A DNA stretch of 64,000 bases, taken from positions 82,033 to 146,032 of the forward strand of contig JAUCSE010000105.1 in assembly GCA_030445275.1 (NCBI GenBank). Direction: 5' to 3'. Shown here piece by piece: positions 35,760 through 43,984 of this stretch. The notes under the pieces are model-generated. The model was given only the letters and a program-made list of their open reading frames with translations. It had not been told where the DNA came from and did not search any database. Within the stretch, counting starts at the first letter, position 1; each line of letters begins with the position of its first letter. The stretch is from Mucilaginibacter sp. Its GTDB lineage: Bacteria > Bacteroidota > Bacteroidia > Sphingobacteriales > Sphingobacteriaceae. A program made the translations under genes and the position numbers.

Positions 35760-36362
35760 ATGAAAAAGATACTTCACATTATCTCGACCCCACAAGGAGA
35801 AAGCTCATATAGCCTTCAATTAGGAAATGCTATAGTTAAAAAGCTTCAGGATACCTACCCTGACAACACCGTAAAAGAAGTTAACCTGGCTAAAAGGCAG
35901 CTTCCGCAATTACAAGCAGCTCATATCCATGCCTTTTTTACTCTCGAGGAAAACCGTACTCCTGAAAATATTGATAACATCCGGCATTCAGACGAGGCCA
36001 TTGCTGATGTTAGGGATGCCGATATTTTGGTTATTGGTACCCCGGTGCACAATCACGGCATAACCTCAACCTTAAAAACATGGATAGATCACATTGTAAG
36101 AGCAGGTATTACTTTCAAATACGATGAGAATGGAGCTGAAGGATTGGTTAAAGGAAAAAAAGTTTATATCGCGGTGGCATCAGGAGGAATATACTCTGAG
36201 GGCCCTTATCAGGCTTATGATTTTGTTGAACCTTATTTAAAAGCTATCCTTGGTTTAATTGGCCTGACCGACATTTCAGTATTCAGGGCTGAGGGAACCT
36301 CCATACCTGGATTAAAAGACTCCGCTTTGGAAAAAGGAATAAACAGCATTGTTTTAAACTAA
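35760..36362 (+). CDS. FMN-dependent NADH-azoreductase-like oxidoreductase
   Basis: The 200-residue product begins MKKILHIISTPQGESSYSLQL and has the flavodoxin-like quinone reductase motifs GTPVHNHGITSTLKTWIDHI and YIAVASGGIYSEGPYQAYDF, as in AcpD/AzoR. Such enzymes reduce quinones, azo or nitro compounds with NAD(P)H. The divergent HxlR gene suggests induction by electrophiles. Confidence 0.85.
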   Translation: MKKILHIISTPQGESSYSLQLGNAIVKKLQDTYPDNTVKEVNLAKRQLPQLQAAHIHAFFTLEENRTPENIDNIRHSDEAIADVRDADILVIGTPVHNHGITSTLKTWIDHIVRAGITFKYDENGAEGLVKGKKVYIAVASGGIYSEGPYQAYDFVEPYLKAILGLIGLTDISVFRAEGTSIPGLKDSALEKGINSIVLN

Positions 36363-36448
36363 TTTTCTTCCGAGTATTAAACCGCCTGTCGGTTTTGTTC
36401 TATTTTCCCTTTTAAGATCATCGCAATTTTACTAAAAATAAAAACGCG

Positions 36449-36841
36449 ATGATCTTACTTTATAACTCACCCAGTAAAACAAACCCGCAAACTACAGGCA
36501 AGACACCATCAAAAAAAATTGAATGTGTTGCTCTTATAGACCTGTTCCTTATTAACTTCTTTATTTTCTTCATTGCACTTTGCTGTGCTACAGGAGCAAG
36601 GGCACAAAGTGAGCCATTGATCAGTAAAGCTTTATTTAAAAAAAAATGCGCCACCTGCCATGGTAACAATGGTACAAAGGGTCGTTGGGGTGCCAAAAAT
36701 CTCCAGATCAGCAAGCTAAATGATAATGAACTATTTACAATGATTAACACCGGCAAGGGCATAATGCCCAAATGGGGTAAAAAGCTCACTCAAACCCAAA
36801 TCCTTTCTGTAATTGAGTACGTTAAAACTTTAAGAAAATAA
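36449..36841 (+). CDS. Small c-type cytochrome
   Basis: The 130-residue product has an N-terminal hydrophobic segment (IDLFLINFFIFFIALCCATG) then one heme site KKKCATCHGNNG, with the axial-Met loop GKGIMPKWGKKL. Single-heme class I periplasmic cytochrome likely. A 30-residue polar N-terminal extension precedes the signal, and a later start is possible. It is followed 2 bp later by a DUF1772 gene. Confidence 0.75.
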   Translation: MILLYNSPSKTNPQTTGKTPSKKIECVALIDLFLINFFIFFIALCCATGARAQSEPLISKALFKKKCATCHGNNGTKGRWGAKNLQISKLNDNELFTMINTGKGIMPKWGKKLTQTQILSVIEYVKTLRK

Positions 36842-36843
36842 TC

Positions 36844-37347
36844 ATGAAAACAATCAATATGGCAAACCTGATTTTAATAATTACAGCAACCCTTACGGCA
36901 TTAATTGCCGGCTTATTTTATGCCTATTCCTGTTCAGTAAACCCAGGATTGGGCAAACTATCAGATAGGGAGTACATTAATGCTATGAACTCCATTAATG
37001 TAGCTATTTTAAATCCGGTGTTTTTTACCAGCTTTATGGGCACGTTGATATTGCTGCCGTTAAGTGCCTACCTGAATTATACACCAGAATTTAATATCCG
37101 CTTTATTCTCTTGCTTATTGCCGCTTTAGTTTATGCCGTAGGCGTATTTGGGGTTACCATGTTTGGTAATGTGCCTTTAAATGATGCATTGGCAAATTTT
37201 AATACAACCACAGCATCAGTAAAGGAAATGATTGATCATAGGACTATTTTTGAGGGGCCATGGAATTTTCTACATACTATCAGAACCATTGCTAATATAG
37301 TGAGCCTGGTATTAGTCATAGTTAGCTGTTTATGTGAAAGAAAATAG
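36844..37347 (+). CDS. DUF1772 (anthrone-oxygenase-like) membrane protein
   Basis: The 167-residue product has four predicted membrane helices and the DUF1772 block AGLFYAYSCSVNPGLGKLSD and GVTMFGNVPLNDALANFN. Some family members resemble anthrone oxygenases, but the activity is unproven. It directly follows the cytochrome c gene, so they may act in the same membrane process. Confidence 0.8.
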   Translation: MKTINMANLILIITATLTALIAGLFYAYSCSVNPGLGKLSDREYINAMNSINVAILNPVFFTSFMGTLILLPLSAYLNYTPEFNIRFILLLIAALVYAVGVFGVTMFGNVPLNDALANFNTTTASVKEMIDHRTIFEGPWNFLHTIRTIANIVSLVLVIVSCLCERK

Positions 37348-37384
37348 AGAGGGATTGAGAAATAAAAAAATCTTATAAAAATGA

Positions 37385-37421
37385 AAACGGGAGTCTCGTC
37401 TTTCGATTTGAACTCCCGTTT
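37385..37421 (-). terminator. Terminator of the candidate RNA
   Basis: AAACGGGAGT pairs perfectly with ACTCCCGTTT; reading on the minus strand it is followed by TTCATTTTTATAAGATTTTT. Confidence 0.75.
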
Positions 37422-37699
37422 CCTGCCTGCTGATCCACCGTAGTTTACCAGTAGCATCAAGTTTTGTGTATGATGACCGACATGATCTCGTCTGCTGTTC
37501 TTACGAACGATTGACTGCTTCAATGCCATTGGTTATGTCGCGGTTCCCCGTAAGGTTCCTGCATCTCCCCAATACCTCTTTTTATCACAATCTTTTTTCA
37601 AAGACTTTCGTTTTCTCATTTTTTCATGTGACTCAAGCACTTCTTTTGATCTTTAGTTTTCCCGAAGGCTAACCCGATTCAACTTCTGTAATCCTGAAA
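37385..37699 (-). ncRNA. Candidate structured non-coding RNA of about 315 nt
   Basis: The 0.7-kb gap between DUF1772 and Ohr has no convincing ORF but a good promoter-plus-terminator pair on the minus strand. The promoter-like sequence is TTG (37731-37733), 18 bp, then TACTTTG. The 3' end is a terminator hairpin at 37385-37421 with a long T-tract. In between, several short complementary pairs fold well: CGACAT/ATGTCG enclosing CAATGGCATTG and GTTCGTAAGAAC hairpins, and TTAGCC/GGGAAAACTAA. I could not match it to tmRNA, 6S or SRP RNA. The remainder of the gap (37734-38069) is AT-rich and holds nothing I recognise. Confidence 0.45.
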
Positions 37700-37705
37700 G
37701 GCTGT

Positions 37706-37733
37706 CAAAGTACGTCGTTCTTGATGATTTCAA
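37706..37733 (-). promoter_or_regulatory. Candidate promoter for the minus-strand RNA
   Basis: Reading the minus strand, TTG (37733-37731) is followed by 18 bp and TACTTTG (37712-37706). This is one base short of the Bacteroidota TAnnTTTG box, with a spacing close to the known 19 bp. Confidence 0.4.
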
Positions 37734-38069
37734 TATCGGGACATGCGGAGAATTTGACAAGCTTTTTTTTTATTTTTTATTAACAGGTTATTAACAATTA
37801 GATGTTAGTTTAAACACATCATCTAAGCATTGGTTTACAGACAATTGTAACTCATAGGTTAATAAGTTGCATCAGTTATAAACATTAAGCTTATTCACAA
37901 AAAGTGGTAAAACAGATAAATTTCTCAATCTCAAAAAAGCGCAAAATTGGATTATACCTGATTTTTTTGATTAAAAACGTCTCTCTTTAGAGTGATTTTT
38001 CAGGCTAAGTTTTGCTATATTTAAAACATAAGCCACTATTCCCGGTTGGTTTTAAAAAGAGAAATTATC

Positions 38070-38483
38070 ATGGAAAAAGTATATACCGCTGTAGTTACAG
38101 CAAAAGGCGGCCGCGATGGCCATATTCATTCAGTGGACGGTGTTATAGATATGGATCTTAAAGCGCCAAAAGTTATGGGCGGCGAAGATGGTTATCCTAA
38201 TCCCGAATTGTTATTTGCAGGCGCTTGGGGAGCTTGCTATTTAGGCGCACTGGGTTCTGTTGGCCGCAGGGATGGCATAAATGTAACCCAGGCAACGGTT
38301 GATGTACACGTGAACTTTAATAAAGAAGGTGAATCATCCTATGCCCTATCTGCCGAACTTCATGTACACATCCCCGGAGTTGATTGGAATGTAGCTCAAA
38401 AGCTGGCTGATGCCGCACATAAAGGTTGTCCATACTCCAAGGCAACAAGGAACAATATTGAGGTGAAGGTTATAGCCGATTAG
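38070..38483 (+). CDS. ohr: Organic hydroperoxide resistance protein (Ohr/OsmC family)
   Basis: From the ATG at 38070 (MEKVYTAVVTAKGGRDGHIH) the product has 137 residues, the normal Ohr length. Both redox cysteines are visible: the peroxidatic one in AWGACYLGALG and the resolving one in HKGCPYSKATRNNI. Ohr reduces organic hydroperoxides using a lipoyl/thiol reductant. A start at 38046 would add eight residues. Confidence 0.9.
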   Translation: MEKVYTAVVTAKGGRDGHIHSVDGVIDMDLKAPKVMGGEDGYPNPELLFAGAWGACYLGALGSVGRRDGINVTQATVDVHVNFNKEGESSYALSAELHVHIPGVDWNVAQKLADAAHKGCPYSKATRNNIEVKVIAD

Positions 38484-38501
38484 GTAGCTTACCGATTGCT
38501 T

Positions 38502-38547
38502 TAAACTAAAACTGCACCGACTTAAAAGTTTGTGCAGTTTTAGTTTA
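38502..38547 (+). terminator. Bidirectional terminator between convergent genes
   Basis: TAAACTAAAACTGCAC and GTGCAGTTTTAGTTTA form a perfect 16-bp stem around a 14-nt loop. It serves Ohr on plus and the amine oxidase on minus. Confidence 0.8.
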
Positions 38548-38558
38548 TAACATAATAT

Positions 38559-40574
38559 TTACTGATGATCAATAGCCGAATCAGGTTGTTTTTTGACCAC
38601 ATCCTGAAATTGCTTTTTCATAAAATCAGGATTGGTGATGCCCATAGTAGGATTACTTGAAAAGAAACCAAATGGCATCAGCGAAAAGCCCATGTGATGA
38701 GTAGGCATAATGGGCCATTCCTCGGGTCTCACAATATGTGTGATACCAGCCACATACCATATTACAATGTCATTATTATTTATTGCCCGATTTTTAGCCG
38801 TCCACTCAGGCAGGCCATCATATACCTTATTGCTGGCAGGATATTTACCGGCGGGATAAACCTCATCCTCATGGTATTGGGTAACCCAAAACTGGTGATT
38901 TAAAAATCCGGCCTTTTTACGAAGCAATGAACCTTCGGGCACAAATGTTTTGGCCTGCAATCCCGGCATCAACATATAACCAATGTGTTGCCCCAAAGCA
39001 TTCATCCCATTATTGTTCATGATATGCCAATTACGCGCGGTTTCGTAATTGATTGATCGCTGCGCTTCCAGTTCGGTTTTAAATTTGGTATGATCAACGT
39101 AGAAGGCATTCCCATAGGGATTTTGTGACCCTGGTGGCACCAGTTTGGTATTCATTTCCATCACCGCGTTATTATTGGCTCCGTCAATATCCATATCCAA
39201 CCTAAAAACAAAAAAGTGTTGATGATTTATGGCCTCTACATGCGGATGCACCAGCGTACCAAAAGCGTGACCATTGTAGGAATAATCATTTTTATCGGGC
39301 ATATCCATCTCGTTGGCCCGGTGCACACCTTTAACCTCAACTATTCCTGTTAGTTCAACATCTACATCAATAGTTCCATCCTCCTTAAAGCGCCAGGTAA
39401 AGCCATAATCATAATTTTCAATCATGGTATAGTACTTAATAGCCAAATTAGTTGCTCTGCGCGATACCGCACCATGACGCCAAAGCGTGCCACCATACTC
39501 TTCAAATATGGCTACCGCCCTATCAACCTGAAACGGTTCGCCATTTTCACGGTGTAAAATAGCCGGCATATACTCGGCGTTCTCTGGCGCATCACCACCC
39601 GGACTTAACGACCGGGCCGTACCTTGCCCTAAACGATATTCGCCTGCATCAAAAAAATTATAGGATGCCTGGAACAGATCGGGCGAACCATAAGGCACTA
39701 CCATCTCGGGCATTGAACCACGATACATTACGGAGCGCTCTTTACCTTTATCCACAAAACGTACATCGTAAATAACCAAACCTTCCCTGTTATCAACGCC
39801 ATATCTTATTTTCCAGTTCTTCCAGGTTATTTCATGACCTTTTATCTCAAATGAATGCCCTTCAGGTTGGGTAATAATGAGTGGCTTTAATCCGTTAAAC
39901 ACTTCCTTAACAGAATCTTTATTAAAATAATTGAGATCGACAGCGGCATCAAAGCTCCCTGTTTCATCTACTATCTTGAGTATTTTACCGGTGGTAAAAT
40001 CGGTATAAGCTATTAAGCCCTCTATATCAATGTTATTGTGCTTGCGCCTGGCAATAACCAACTGCTCGCGATGCCCAACCGGGCCAATACCCATGTCGCC
40101 GGTAAAAATACTGCGATGGGTTACCGAATCAATAGAGATACCTCTTTTTTGTAATGCTGCTACCCAGGCTTTGTCTTTCCTTACAATATTATTAGCTAAT
40201 GTATCGGCCTCTAAACCCATACCGATTACATTAGGGATCTGTTTGGTAGATATAACTTTGCCGGCATTCAGATCAACTACAGCTTCAGTAACGCCATTTT
40301 TGCTGTAATCATAGAAACTGGTAAAAGCCTCCCGCCTAAAAGAGGTACCCGGTTTATAGTTCAACACCTCGGCTTTGGGTGGTTCTTTGAGGTTGATGAT
40401 GTTAAAAATGTCTTTTCCGGTGGTTGTTTTACTGTCTTTAAGAATCTGGACAACCTTTTTTATTTCGGCAGCAGTAAGCGGATCAAGCGGGTAAGCATCG
40501 CTGTTGTTCTGTGCGTAAACCGAATCTGTAAGGAGCAGGAAAAAGGCACAGATGATAGTTAAGGGTTTTATCAT
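38559..40574 (-). CDS. Copper amine oxidase (primary-amine oxidase), secreted
   Basis: The 671-residue product has a signal peptide (MIKPLTIICAFFLLLTDSVYAQ). It carries the topaquinone motif with Tyr387 in TMIENYDYGFTWRF, the catalytic base Asp308 in YNFFDAGEYRLG, the copper histidine pair in EAINHQHFFVFRLDMDIDG, and a later His near WPIMPTHHMGFSLMPFGFF. The enzyme oxidatively deaminates primary amines to aldehydes with H2O2 and ammonia. Secreted copper amine oxidases are not common in this phylum. Confidence 0.9.
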   Translation of the reverse strand: MIKPLTIICAFFLLLTDSVYAQNNSDAYPLDPLTAAEIKKVVQILKDSKTTTGKDIFNIINLKEPPKAEVLNYKPGTSFRREAFTSFYDYSKNGVTEAVVDLNAGKVISTKQIPNVIGMGLEADTLANNIVRKDKAWVAALQKRGISIDSVTHRSIFTGDMGIGPVGHREQLVIARRKHNNIDIEGLIAYTDFTTGKILKIVDETGSFDAAVDLNYFNKDSVKEVFNGLKPLIITQPEGHSFEIKGHEITWKNWKIRYGVDNREGLVIYDVRFVDKGKERSVMYRGSMPEMVVPYGSPDLFQASYNFFDAGEYRLGQGTARSLSPGGDAPENAEYMPAILHRENGEPFQVDRAVAIFEEYGGTLWRHGAVSRRATNLAIKYYTMIENYDYGFTWRFKEDGTIDVDVELTGIVEVKGVHRANEMDMPDKNDYSYNGHAFGTLVHPHVEAINHQHFFVFRLDMDIDGANNNAVMEMNTKLVPPGSQNPYGNAFYVDHTKFKTELEAQRSINYETARNWHIMNNNGMNALGQHIGYMLMPGLQAKTFVPEGSLLRKKAGFLNHQFWVTQYHEDEVYPAGKYPASNKVYDGLPEWTAKNRAINNNDIVIWYVAGITHIVRPEEWPIMPTHHMGFSLMPFGFFSSNPTMGITNPDFMKKQFQDVVKKQPDSAIDHQ

Positions 40575-40777
40575 ATTTGTTGGGTTTTAAGTAATAGCTT
40601 ATCCTAATATTACCTTTCGGCCCATCCAAAGTGTAATAAAACTAATAGCAACCCATAATTTAGCGCTTGGTTAATCCAAATTTAACAGACCACCCTGCCC
40701 TTTCCTATTTGGGCAGCCCTACATTAGCACTACCAATTATGGTTTTATCATATTCGTAATATTTAAATACAAAAAAA

Positions 40778-40799
40778 GGCCGCCCCAAACGGGGCGACC
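40778..40799 (-). terminator. Terminator after the Hsp20 gene
   Basis: GGCCGCCCC and GGGGCGACC (one mismatch) form a stem with loop AAAC; on the minus strand it runs into TTTTTTTGTATTT. Confidence 0.8.
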
Positions 40800-40841
40800 T
40801 CTCTTAAAACCAAACTAACTACTTATGAAAACAGTCTTTAA

Positions 40842-41282
40842 TTATTTTACAGCTATTTCTCTTGATTGAAATTTAGCTTCTTCTTTTTTAGCTACAGTAA
40901 GCTTCAATATACCATCGGCATAATCAGCTTCAATTTTTGAATGGTCGGCACTATCCGGTAAGGTAAATGACCTGGTAAATGAGTTATAGCTATATTCGCG
41001 TTTGCTGAATTTTTTGCCATCTTCTACGTTTTCACTTTTCTTTTCTGCAGATACGGTTAATATATTCTTATCTAAGTTGATCTTCAGATCTTCCTTCTTT
41101 AAGCCCGGTACAGCCAATTCAATATGAAATTCGTTTTCACTTTCTGCAATGTTAACTGCGGGTATGCGTGCAATCAATTTGTCGCCTAAAAACGAATCGT
41201 TCAATATAGAATCGAATACATCATTAAAAAATGGGCCTCTTGCATTATTTTTTAATCCGTTGTTGAATTTTACTAATGTCAT
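40842..41282 (-). CDS. Hsp20/alpha-crystallin small heat shock protein
   Basis: The 146-residue product has the alpha-crystallin domain: NIAESENEFHIELAVPGLKKEDLKI through SKREYSYNSFTRSFTLPDSADHSKI, with the G-I-L motif in YADGILKLTVAKKEE. It is an ATP-independent chaperone holding unfolded proteins. No heat-shock element was identified upstream. A single gene with its own terminator. Confidence 0.92.
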   Translation of the reverse strand: MTLVKFNNGLKNNARGPFFNDVFDSILNDSFLGDKLIARIPAVNIAESENEFHIELAVPGLKKEDLKINLDKNILTVSAEKKSENVEDGKKFSKREYSYNSFTRSFTLPDSADHSKIEADYADGILKLTVAKKEEAKFQSREIAVK

Positions 41283-41419
41283 TTTATTATCTCTTTAAAA
41301 GTTTTTGTTTTTGTTAACTTCGTAACCTATTAATCAACTGTTATACCAAGAGATAAAACCGATCATCTACCAGACAATTTGTCGCAACAAAACGGTTTTA
41401 TACAGACAAATTGACACAA

Positions 41420-41866
41420 ATGACTGAAAAACTTACAGATTACAAGTACAAAACGGGCATCCCCATCCGTTTTTCTGATATAGATGCCTTCGGGCATGTG
41501 AACAATGCAGTTTATTTAACCTACTTTGAAATAGCGAGAAGTAATTATTGGAAGGAAATTATTCATTGGGATTGGAGTCGCTCAGGTATTATCCTGGGCC
41601 GGTCAGAGATCAACTATCTGAAACCAATTACCATTAATGATGAGATAGTTTGTTATGTACGTACTATTCGTATAGGCAACAGCAGCTTTGATGTAATGCA
41701 TGTACTGGCAAAAGTAACCCCGCATGGCGAGGAGATTGTGACCACAGGTAAAACCGTTTGTATCAGTTATGATTATTCGGCCAACAGATCAGTATCCATC
41801 CCTCCCCAGGAACGCCTTAATATGATTAAGTACGACGAACCAAGATTGATATTGAATACTAATTAG
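41420..41866 (+). CDS. Acyl-CoA thioesterase (hotdog fold, YbgC/4HBT-like)
   Basis: From the ATG at 41420 the product has 148 residues. It has the 4HBT block IRFSDIDAFGHVNNAVYLTYFEIAR, with the catalytic Asp in FSDIDAFGH, and LGRSEINYLKPITINDEIVC. Such enzymes hydrolyse short acyl-CoAs. A TTG nine bases upstream gives MTQ but the ATG is preferred. Confidence 0.85.
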   Translation: MTEKLTDYKYKTGIPIRFSDIDAFGHVNNAVYLTYFEIARSNYWKEIIHWDWSRSGIILGRSEINYLKPITINDEIVCYVRTIRIGNSSFDVMHVLAKVTPHGEEIVTTGKTVCISYDYSANRSVSIPPQERLNMIKYDEPRLILNTN

Positions 41867-41870
41867 TAGA

Positions 41871-41966
41871 TGTGCAGATTTTAAATGTGCAGATGTGCAA
41901 ATTAAAAAATCAAGCCATTGACATATTTAAAATCTACATGTCTGTTTTTGTAATTTGCACATCTGA
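41871..41966. repeat. Dispersed repeat with ATGTGCAGAT units
   Basis: The gap holds repeated TGTGCAGAT and TTTAAATGTGCA words with complementary copies (AATTTGCACATCT), forming an imperfect inverted repeat. The same family is at 45167-45263. Confidence 0.65.
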
Positions 41967-41975
41967 AATCTGATC

Positions 41976-43373
41976 TTAAAATATCTTCCCCGGGTTTAAT
42001 ATCCCATTGGGATCAAATACCTTTTTAATACCACGCCACAGGGCAAAGTGTACTTCGGAATATTTTATCGGCATAAAATCCTTTTGAACCAGGCCAATGC
42101 CATGCTCACCAGAAAGGGTTCCCCCTAAGGATACTGTTAGTTCGAATATCTCTTTGATACCAAATTTTAGTTTATTGTTCCAGTCTTCATCACTCATTTT
42201 GGCTTTGATGATATTCACGTGTAGATTTCCATCACCGGCATGACCATAACATACTGATTCAAAGCCATATTTACCACCTATCTCTTTTATTCCTTTTATT
42301 AGCTGGGGTAGTGCAGCGCGTGGCACAACCGTATCTTCCTCTTTATAAACAGAGTTCGATTTTACCGATACCGCCATGGTGCGTCGCAAACGCCAAAGCT
42401 CCTCCTTTTGTGCCGATGAATCTGCAAACAGCACATCCTGGCAATCATGGGCCTCTAAAACAGCATTGATCTTTTCGCAATCGGCAAATATCACATCCTG
42501 GTTATTACCATCCACTTCTATCAGTAAAAATGCCTCAATGCCATCCTGCAGATCAAAGGCGATATCGTCATACTCTTTCACCCACTCCACTCCTTTCCGC
42601 TCCATAAACTCCAGCGCCGATGGCACAATACCAGCCCTGAATATGGCCGACACCGTTGCACAGGCAGCCTCATTACTTGAAAATGAGGCTAACATCAAAG
42701 CATCAAGTGTTGGTAATGGTATTAGTTTTACCACAATTTTAGTTACAATACCTAATGTCCCCTCCGAGCCGATCATCAGTTGAGTTAAGTTATAACCTGA
42801 GGCATATTTAAGCGTGTTTGCCCCTGTCCAAATAATTTCGCCTGATGGCAAAACAACCTGCAGGTTAAGCACATACTCACGTATAGTACCATATTTAACC
42901 ACTCTGGGCCCACCTGAGCCGTGTGATACATTACCACCAATAAAGCAGCTTCCCTTACTGGCCGGATCAACAGGATAAAGTAATCCTTTGGCTGCCGCCT
43001 GGTTCATGAACTCTTCGGTAATTACACCCGGTTCAACCGTGGCTTGTAAATTCTGTTCATCTATTTCAAGCACTTTATTGAAGCGCTCCATCGCTATCAG
43101 TAAGCCGCCCTTTATAGGCAATGCGCCGCCGCTTAAACCTGTACCGGCACCGCGCGGTGTAACCGGTATACGGTGTTTATTGCATAGTTTAAGCAATGCT
43201 GCAACCTGCTCTGGCGTTTGTGGCTTTGCAACTACTTCGGGGTAGTAAACCAGGTCCTCAGTTTCATCGTGGCTATATTTTTCAAGCTCGTCGTGCTGTA
43301 CAATGACCGCGTCGGCACCAACAATAGCGGTAATAGCTTCAATTACAGGAGGTGTTATGATATTATAATTCAT
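41976..43373 (-). CDS. FAD-binding oxidoreductase, GlcD-like (glycolate/lactate oxidase large subunit)
   Basis: The 465-residue product has an N-terminal FAD-binding 4 domain (VTPRGAGTGLSGGALPIKGG, PVDPASKGSCFIGGNVSHGS, YNLTQLMIGSEGTLGIVTKI) and a C-terminal FAD-oxidase domain (CYGHAGDGNLHVNI, SLGGTLSGEHGIGLVQKDF). Relatives oxidise glycolate, D-lactate or D-2-hydroxyglutarate. A GlcE/GlcF partner is not next to it. Its start overlaps the end of folB by 4 bp. Confidence 0.88.
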   Translation of the reverse strand: MNYNIITPPVIEAITAIVGADAVIVQHDELEKYSHDETEDLVYYPEVVAKPQTPEQVAALLKLCNKHRIPVTPRGAGTGLSGGALPIKGGLLIAMERFNKVLEIDEQNLQATVEPGVITEEFMNQAAAKGLLYPVDPASKGSCFIGGNVSHGSGGPRVVKYGTIREYVLNLQVVLPSGEIIWTGANTLKYASGYNLTQLMIGSEGTLGIVTKIVVKLIPLPTLDALMLASFSSNEAACATVSAIFRAGIVPSALEFMERKGVEWVKEYDDIAFDLQDGIEAFLLIEVDGNNQDVIFADCEKINAVLEAHDCQDVLFADSSAQKEELWRLRRTMAVSVKSNSVYKEEDTVVPRAALPQLIKGIKEIGGKYGFESVCYGHAGDGNLHVNIIKAKMSDEDWNNKLKFGIKEIFELTVSLGGTLSGEHGIGLVQKDFMPIKYSEVHFALWRGIKKVFDPNGILNPGKIF

Positions 43374-43732
43374 TTTGCTGACGGATAGTTAATAATAACG
43401 CCGGAATGCGCTACTTTACCTGTTAATGGTGGGTTTATTTTTTTGATAGTTACCTGTATAGTTTTCACAAACGGATATTTGCTTTTGATCCTTTCAGTAA
43501 TTGCATGGCCAACGGTTTCAATCAGTTTACTGGGTTTCTTCATTTCCTCACAGGTCATGATATAAACCTTTTCATAATCAACTGTATTGCTCAGTTTATC
43601 ATCATCCAGATCAGCTTGTGGCTCAAATCCAACTTCAATATCCACCAGGAAACGGCATCCTATTTTTTGCTCTTCCGGATAAAATCCGTGGTATGCAAAA
43701 AATTCTGCACCCTGCAACAAAATTTTAATCAT
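43370..43732 (-). CDS. folB: Dihydroneopterin aldolase
   Basis: From the ATG at 43732 (MIKILLQGAEFFAYHGFYPE) the product has 120 residues. The YHGFYPEEQKIG motif, the DYEKVYIMTCEEMKKPSKLIE block and the C-terminal KKINPPLTGKVAHSGV match FolB. It cleaves dihydroneopterin in folate synthesis. Its stop overlaps the start of the GlcD-like gene by 4 bp. Confidence 0.92.
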   Translation of the reverse strand: MIKILLQGAEFFAYHGFYPEEQKIGCRFLVDIEVGFEPQADLDDDKLSNTVDYEKVYIMTCEEMKKPSKLIETVGHAITERIKSKYPFVKTIQVTIKKINPPLTGKVAHSGVIINYPSAK

Positions 43733-43958
43733 GCTCCAAAAGTAATTGATTTTGTTGATTTTGTTCACTGCTTTTAAAGACGCCAGGCAGGAAAATTTAA
43801 CTCCCCGGATAAAGCGATCAATCTTTTTGAAAAAAAATTAAAAAATAAAAAAGCCCAAAAAGCAGGTTTAAACAATCTAAACCTACTTTTTGCAAATAAG
43901 TGGCCTGTAGTATTAAAAAACAGCGATTTCACCTTATTTAACTCCCCGCTAAATCATC

Positions 43959-43966
43959 TATATTTG
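43959..43966 (+). promoter_or_regulatory. Candidate -7 promoter box for the acyl-CoA dehydrogenase gene
   Basis: TATATTTG matches TAnnTTTG exactly, 19 bp before the start codon. Confidence 0.5.
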
Positions 43967-43984
43967 CCCACCAACTATAAAATT

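Noticed and set aside
37236..37529. 97-residue minus-strand frame overlapping DUF1772 and the gap
   Set aside because: No recognisable protein signature, it overlaps the DUF1772 C-terminus antisense, and the RNA-like structure plus terminator inside it argues for non-coding.
37385..37699. Considered as tmRNA
   Set aside because: No tRNA-like T-arm with TTCGA and CCA end, and no ALAA-type tag is readable.
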